Shown here: positions 8,101-10,362 of the stretch, piece by piece | How positions within the stretch are numbered: position 1 is the stretch's first letter | How the letters are laid out: the number at the start of each line of letters is the position of its first letter | Assembly (NCBI GenBank): GCA_004335635.1 | Contig: QAXH01005978.1 | Coordinates: 3,878-14,239, forward strand | Origin: Chloromonas sp. AAM2 | Lineage: Eukaryota > Chlorophyta > Chlorophyceae > Chlamydomonadales > Chlamydomonadaceae | Direction of reading: 5' to 3' | Length of the DNA: 10,362 bases | Program-made: the position numbers and the translations under genes | The notes under the pieces: generated by a model | Told to the model about the DNA's origin: nothing | Database searches by the model: none | The model's input: only the letters and a program-made list of their open reading frames with translations

Positions 8101-10362
8101 CGTGCATATGTAACTGGCGTGGTAACTTGCGTACCACTCAAACACAAACAACATTGCTGTTGAATGCAAGAATGGTGCAAACATTATTGATGTCAGGCAT
8201 TGGATGGGTGCAGTCCCAGGAACGCCCGGGAATTGACAAATCAGAACTGACTAGCATACCTGGCGTTAAGCTCAGACTCCGCCGAGACCGCCGTCAAACT
8301 TCCAACCAGATCAGCCTCAGCACCTGCAGTAGGCAAGGCGCAGCCTGGCAACACATCAGTCACCGTTCGGCTGGCAACACATCAGTCACCCTTGTGCCAC
8401 TGCGCACACATGCTGCAGCATTGCTGCTGTATCAACAGCTGAGTCGTACCTTCTGCGGCATTGCGCAAGCGCCTGGCATCCACTGCTGGGATAGTCACAC
8501 CGCTTAACACGTCTTGCAGCTTGGCCTTGACGATGTTGCAGAAGGAATGCAAGGGCAGGCTGACAAGTTCGCAATCACCGTTGTACCACCTCTTGTGGCT
8601 CTTGAGGGAAGCGCTTTTGGTAAGCACGTTCTTGTAGCCCCAATGTAGCAGATTGACAGCTGACTCTGCACCACGGGTTACAGCAACGAAAATAGTGCCC
8701 CTGCAGCCCAAGAATAAGCTCATGTCATGTGCACTGTCAGATGTACCGTAGTGTTCAGGAAGTTTGGTGATTGTGAAGTTTTGCAATGGCAGAGAGAAAT
8801 GTGCCGGAGAAATGCTGCAATTGCGTGAAGAGTGACGAAATTGCAAGGCACATGACGAGGTTACTGTAGCCCAGAATGCCCGCTGTGTGGTGTGCCATGG
8901 TGTGATGAGAACATAGATGGTGATTCACTACACCTTCCAGCCTAGCCGCATACCATTACAGCAGTGCAAATGGTCATCAATTGCACAGCATCACAGCTCG
9001 CGCAACTGGAGATGAACAACACCAACCCACACATGTGTGCAATGTTGTGCGCGCAACAAACATGCAACACCCCATTTTCTGGCTTACGCATGCTCTGTTA
9101 TGCCTGGACATTGCCTGAGAGTAGTTGCGGTCCATGCAACCTGTGTTGTGACCAGCAAGGTTGCAGCATGTAGCTGACATGCCACACATGAGACAGCTAA
9201 CAATACCATGCAAACACAACCAATAGAAGCACATGCGATAAAGAGTGCTGCACATGTGTGGGTGTCCTCGGGGCGATGTGCATGGCATGATGCATGCAGT
9301 CACACACCAGTGCTGTGCTGTAGCCACAGCCATGAAAGGGATACTTAAGGCACCTCCCAATGCATGGTATTGTAATGCTGCCGTCATACGTGGTGCTGCC
9401 GTCAAACACAACAAACACACAGTGCACACACAAACATGCAGCCACAAACATGCAGTGCACACACCTCAAACAAGCCTGCGCTGGTGCTGTGCATGTATCT
9501 GTGCACCACACACCTATAAACCCACCTGGCGCGCCAGCAGCTGAGAGGCCAGCTGTCACCAATCCTACCGCACCTTTCCGTCTCGTGCATGTGACCCCTT
9601 CCTCACTCACCAGCCTGGAAGGTGCCAGCCCCTCCACCTGCAGATACAGCAGCACCCACCAAAACGCACATGTGAGAAGACAGCTCATGGTGGCACTGCT
9701 GTGACAAGCATAAACTCTTCATGAGTAAATGCTGGCACACCTCACGTAGCATTCGATGTATTAGTGATGATGTGTGCAACAGCAGATGGCACGCACAGGA
9801 CCACGTGCATTGATAGGCTGGGTGTCTGCAGCTGAAGCCCCATGCAACAAAACCCAGAGGGTATCCATGCAGCAGTGAACACCGCAGCTGGCCGGTCAAA
9901 CCATCACACTCTCCATGCATGTGTGGGTGTGCATTCTGATGTGCTTGGTACACCCTGATGCATGGCAGACATCATGCGACATGCACCCACCCTGACGCAT
10001 GGCACTCATATGGCACTCATAATGTTGACATGCACCCATCCTGATGCATGGCAGTCATAATGTGACGCCCGCACCTTGCTTCTTGACTTCATCAATGTAG
10101 TCGACGATGTACTTGTTTGTGTTCGTGGCTTCCAACTTCCATGCAGCAATAACAGCATCATTGACGCTTGCCAAGAAAGCTGCAACATCGCCGCGCTCTA
10201 GGGCAATGCAGGCAGCCTCAGCTCTGTTCCTGGTGATGCCCATGCCTGCATCCTGCAAGCAAACCCCACAGCAGTAATGAGCTCTGAATGCGATATCAAG
10301 TGCATGCAGGTGCCAGCAGTGAGAATTACAGGTGGGAGCAAACGGAGCAGTCCGCACCATGC
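5042..10362 (-). CDS. Spliced PD-(D/E)XK nuclease-protein kinase fusion gene, 3' part (Crinkler/RHS-like architecture)
   Basis: Fourteen exons on the minus strand join with consistent phase to 2238 coding bases (745 residues plus stop): 10252-10075, 9637-9611, 9395-9308, 8814-8450, 8323-8260, 7962-7713, 7562-7526, 7361-7219, 7112-6974, 6859-6370, 6134-6043, 5821-5655, 5428-5339 and 5149-5042. The 5' end lies beyond the window; GCATG followed by donor-like GTGCGG at 10362-10352 may be the tail of the previous exon. In-window residues 1-240 are an unrecognised region. Residues about 241-430 form a nuclease-like fold with Pro-Asp at 283-284 and a Glu-x-Lys at 302-304, followed by helices. Residues about 470-530 are a Gln/Gly repeat linker. 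Residues about 575-745 are a kinase with Gly loop (582-588), Lys603, Glu620, HGDVRADN (692-699) and Asp715-Phe-Gly. Only 28 residues follow DFG, so the APE segment and most of the C-lobe are absent. In the Crinkler/RHS class, nuclease and kinase modules act on host or rival nucleic acid and proteins. The role here is unknown. The 3' eleven exons are firm; exons 2 and 3 in my chain are tentative. Confidence 0.78.
5339..5428 (-). CDS. Kinase exon: catalytic loop HGDVRADN
   Basis: Exactly 30 codons lie between acceptor TGATTTGCAG and donor CGG before GTGGGT. They include LQAIHQRGVAHGDVRADNIL. HGD replaces HRD, with the catalytic Asp and the Mg-binding Asn kept and Arg at the usual Lys position. 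Confidence 0.88.
5655..5821 (-). CDS. Kinase exon: N-lobe strands, hinge and helix D/E
   Basis: The exon encodes FLRELQGHVLPVLHGSGYW, then SFFLATSEVAGKPVSS and an Ala-rich helix AAVAQAAAQAARQ. The pattern 'LQG..P.L.G.G' followed by 'FLAT......G.P' is the N-lobe-to-hinge run of this kinase class. The donor is CAG before GTTTGT in phase 0. Confidence 0.8.
6043..6134 (-). CDS. Kinase exon: VAVK lysine and helix C glutamate
   Basis: Acceptor CACTGGTTCAG and donor TATG before GTGAGT bound 30 codons plus split codons. It encodes LCGVPVAVKATDACKSHDIV and KLLWHEAQIY. The Lys in VAVK and the Glu in HEAQIY are spaced as an ATP-anchoring salt-bridge pair. Confidence 0.85.
6370..6859 (-). CDS. Linker exon with Gln/Gly pentapeptide repeats and kinase glycine loop
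   Basis: After acceptor GATTTGCTGCAG the exon encodes VIWMSLEAPWDTQLPPG, which closes the nuclease module. A low-complexity stretch of repeated [QR]GQG[QP] follows, then a spacer, and at the 3' end SSIRLGAGQCGPVVRG, the glycine-rich loop of a kinase. The split Trp codon joins in phase 2 to the next exon. The repeat is a 15-bp minisatellite (6571-6720), so its length is likely to vary. Confidence 0.8.
6571..6720 (-). repeat. 15-bp coding minisatellite (10 units)
   Basis: Ten contiguous 15-bp units of the form CCCTGGCCCTGTGGA or a close variant run without indels. On the minus strand they encode the pentapeptide [QR]GQG[QP] within the linker exon. On the plus strand they also read as an open Pro-Gly-Pro-Val-Asp repeat, which is an artefact. 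Confidence 0.92.
6974..7112 (-). CDS. Nuclease C-terminal exon
   Basis: Acceptor TTTCCTCTTGCAG and donor CTCT before GTGAGT bound 46 codons plus one base, encoding WRFTFLSYYTSTFFVWRVAE, DKYAITAAFLNDVAV and FTREVLL. A Gly-x-x-Phe-Leu-Ser-x-Tyr-x-x-Thr-x-Phe pattern followed by an Arg is the conserved strand-helix segment I associate with the end of the nuclease module in these fusions. Read-through of the donor reaches a stop after about 25 codons. Confidence 0.8.
7219..7361 (-). CDS. Nuclease helical exon
   Basis: It encodes VAPVIALVGCLATLQMPNVM and a following helix ending YAQEK, with a strong donor AAAAG before GTGAGA. The acceptor is an unusual TTACAAAG (AAG rather than CAG or TAG) with a poor pyrimidine tract. 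The left boundary is therefore the least certain of the 3' exons. The helix corresponds to the one after the ExK strand in nuclease-kinase fusion proteins. Confidence 0.65.
7437..7457. repeat. C21 homopolymer in an intron
   Basis: Twenty-one consecutive C lie inside the intron between the 37-bp exon and the VAPV exon. The exact length may be a sequencing or assembly approximation. Confidence 0.95.
7526..7562 (-). CDS. 37-bp exon, charged helix
   Basis: Acceptor GGGTATTGCAG and strong donor CAGAG before GTAAGG enclose EERETRQSEWSR plus one base. It is entered in phase 0 from DGEK and leaves in phase 1 into VAPV. A charged helix after the ExK strand fits this nuclease family. Confidence 0.65.
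7713..7962 (-). CDS. Nuclease exon carrying the PD and ExK motifs
   Basis: The exon encodes 84 residues from FRAVVGSGVAEVVNACS through SGKPDFLIKK and GADVCGGEGKASG to RRLDGEK. Asp in KPDFLI followed 18 residues later by Glu-Gly-Lys is the signature order of PD-(D/E)XK nucleases. The preceding Glu in FHAEAIPS may be the helix-A acid. The usual hydrophobic strand before ExK is weak here (ADVCGG), so activity is uncertain. Acceptors at 7963 and 7957 are in the same frame. The donor is GAAAAG before GTTAAG; a GC-type donor (AAG before GCAAGT) inside the exon is the alternative. Confidence 0.75.
8260..8323 (-). CDS. 64-bp exon bridging to the nuclease domain
   Basis: The exon lies between acceptor GCCTACTGCAG and donor GTATGC. 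It is entered in phase 1 and left in phase 2, as its neighbours demand, and encodes AEADLVGSLTAVSAESELNA plus split codons. It is likely a surface helix. The exact phase fit on both sides makes it convincing despite its size. Confidence 0.7.
8345..8390. repeat. Intronic 26-bp direct duplication
   Basis: CTGGCAACACATCAGTCACC occurs at 8345-8364 and 8371-8390, directly downstream of the 365-bp exon on the minus strand. It lies in intron. Confidence 0.9.
8450..8814 (-). CDS. Exon of unrecognised domain upstream of the nuclease
   Basis: This 365-bp exon starts after CAATTGCAG and ends at GCAGAAG before GTACGA. It encodes about 121 residues of clearly protein-like sequence, including FTITKLPEHYGTSD, GTIFVAVTRGAESAVNLLHW, HKRWYNGDCELVSLPLHSF and VTIPAVDARRLRNAAE. 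I do not recognise the fold. It leaves in phase 1, matching the next exon exactly. Confidence 0.75.
9308..9395 (-). CDS. Tentative 88-bp exon
   Basis: It runs from acceptor GTTTGACGGCAG to donor CACTG before GTGTGT and encodes about 29 residues, including MTAALQYHALGGALSIPFMA. It is entered in phase 1 and left in phase 2, which is the shift needed to connect the phase-1 exon upstream with the exon starting at 8814. The donor is only fair, and another exon in the 8820-9600 stretch could do the same job. Confidence 0.35.
9407..9464. repeat. CA-rich intronic repeat cluster
   Basis: ACAAACATGCAG occurs at 9430-9441 and 9444-9455, flanked on both sides by AGTGCACACAC (9421-9431 and 9454-9464). 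It is a small imperfect repeat nest within an intron. Confidence 0.75.
9611..9637 (-). CDS. Tentative 27-bp microexon
   Basis: The acceptor CTGTATCTGCAG and strong donor GTGAGTGAGG enclose exactly 27 bp. The exon is entered and left in phase 1 and encodes GGAGTFQA. Because its length is a multiple of three, the chain would also read without it. Confidence 0.35.
9953..10055. repeat. Intronic tandem repeat, about 37-bp unit, three copies
   Basis: CCTGATGCATGGCA or a one-base variant begins at about 9954, 9991 and 10040, each time but the first preceded by CATGCACCCA. One copy is lengthened by a direct duplication of TGGCACTCATA at 10000-10021. It lies in the intron just after the first in-window exon. 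Confidence 0.8.
10075..10252 (-). CDS. Exon 1 in window: unrecognised helical segment
   Basis: Acceptor GTTTGCTTGCAG precedes GATGCAGGC, and the exon ends at AGCAAG before GTGCGG. It encodes 59 residues and one base, including RAEAACIALERGDVAAFLAS and NKYIVDYIDEVKKQ. This looks like amphipathic helix and is clearly coding in character. I recognise no motif and no Walker A lies in the window. In this protein class a P-loop NTPase usually precedes the nuclease, so this could be its helical tail, which is inference only. Confidence 0.65.

Noticed and set aside
9603..9953. Minus-strand 116-codon frame as one exon
   Set aside because: Only the last 27 bases lie between good splice sites. The rest overlaps intronic repeats and reads as low-quality Cys/His-rich sequence.

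Overview
The window looks like nuclear DNA of a green alga, probably of the Chlamydomonadales/Haematococcus kind. That placement is an inference from style, not from a marker gene. The main gene is broken into many short exons bounded by GT..AG sites (donors such as GTGAGT, GTGCGG and GTAAGG; acceptors mostly TGCAG). Its introns are rich in CA/TG words and small tandem repeats. No bacterial operon layout, tRNA, rRNA or CRISPR array is visible.

The right half (about 5042-10362, minus strand) is one spliced gene whose 5' part lies beyond the right edge. Fourteen exons can be chained with consistent phase into a 745-residue C-terminal part ending in a stop. The encoded order is: an unrecognised N-terminal region, a PD-(D/E)XK nuclease-like (REase) domain, a Gln/Gly pentapeptide-repeat linker made by a 15-bp minisatellite, and a compact protein-kinase domain with glycine loop, VAVK, HGDVRADN and DFG but almost no C-lobe after DFG. 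This nuclease-kinase order is reminiscent of the Crinkler/RHS-type effector-like proteins of eukaryotes.

The left edge (1-1929, minus strand) is of a different kind. It has two closely spaced, intronless reading frames: a long one that runs off the window (485 codons seen) and a 127-residue basic protein. A TATA-like box lies between them. The long frame resembles the N-terminal part of virus- or Polinton-type proteins, possibly of a protein-primed family B DNA polymerase. An endogenous viral or large-transposon segment is the best reading, but its catalytic part is outside the window.

Between these units (about 2040-5040) is repeat-rich intergenic DNA. It holds an exact 80-bp-period tandem array, reverse-oriented copies of the same family beside it, a diverged pair about 2 kb further on, a 32-bp near-perfect palindrome, and one weak candidate small membrane-protein frame (3680-3970). 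The 3' UTR of the kinase gene runs into this region.
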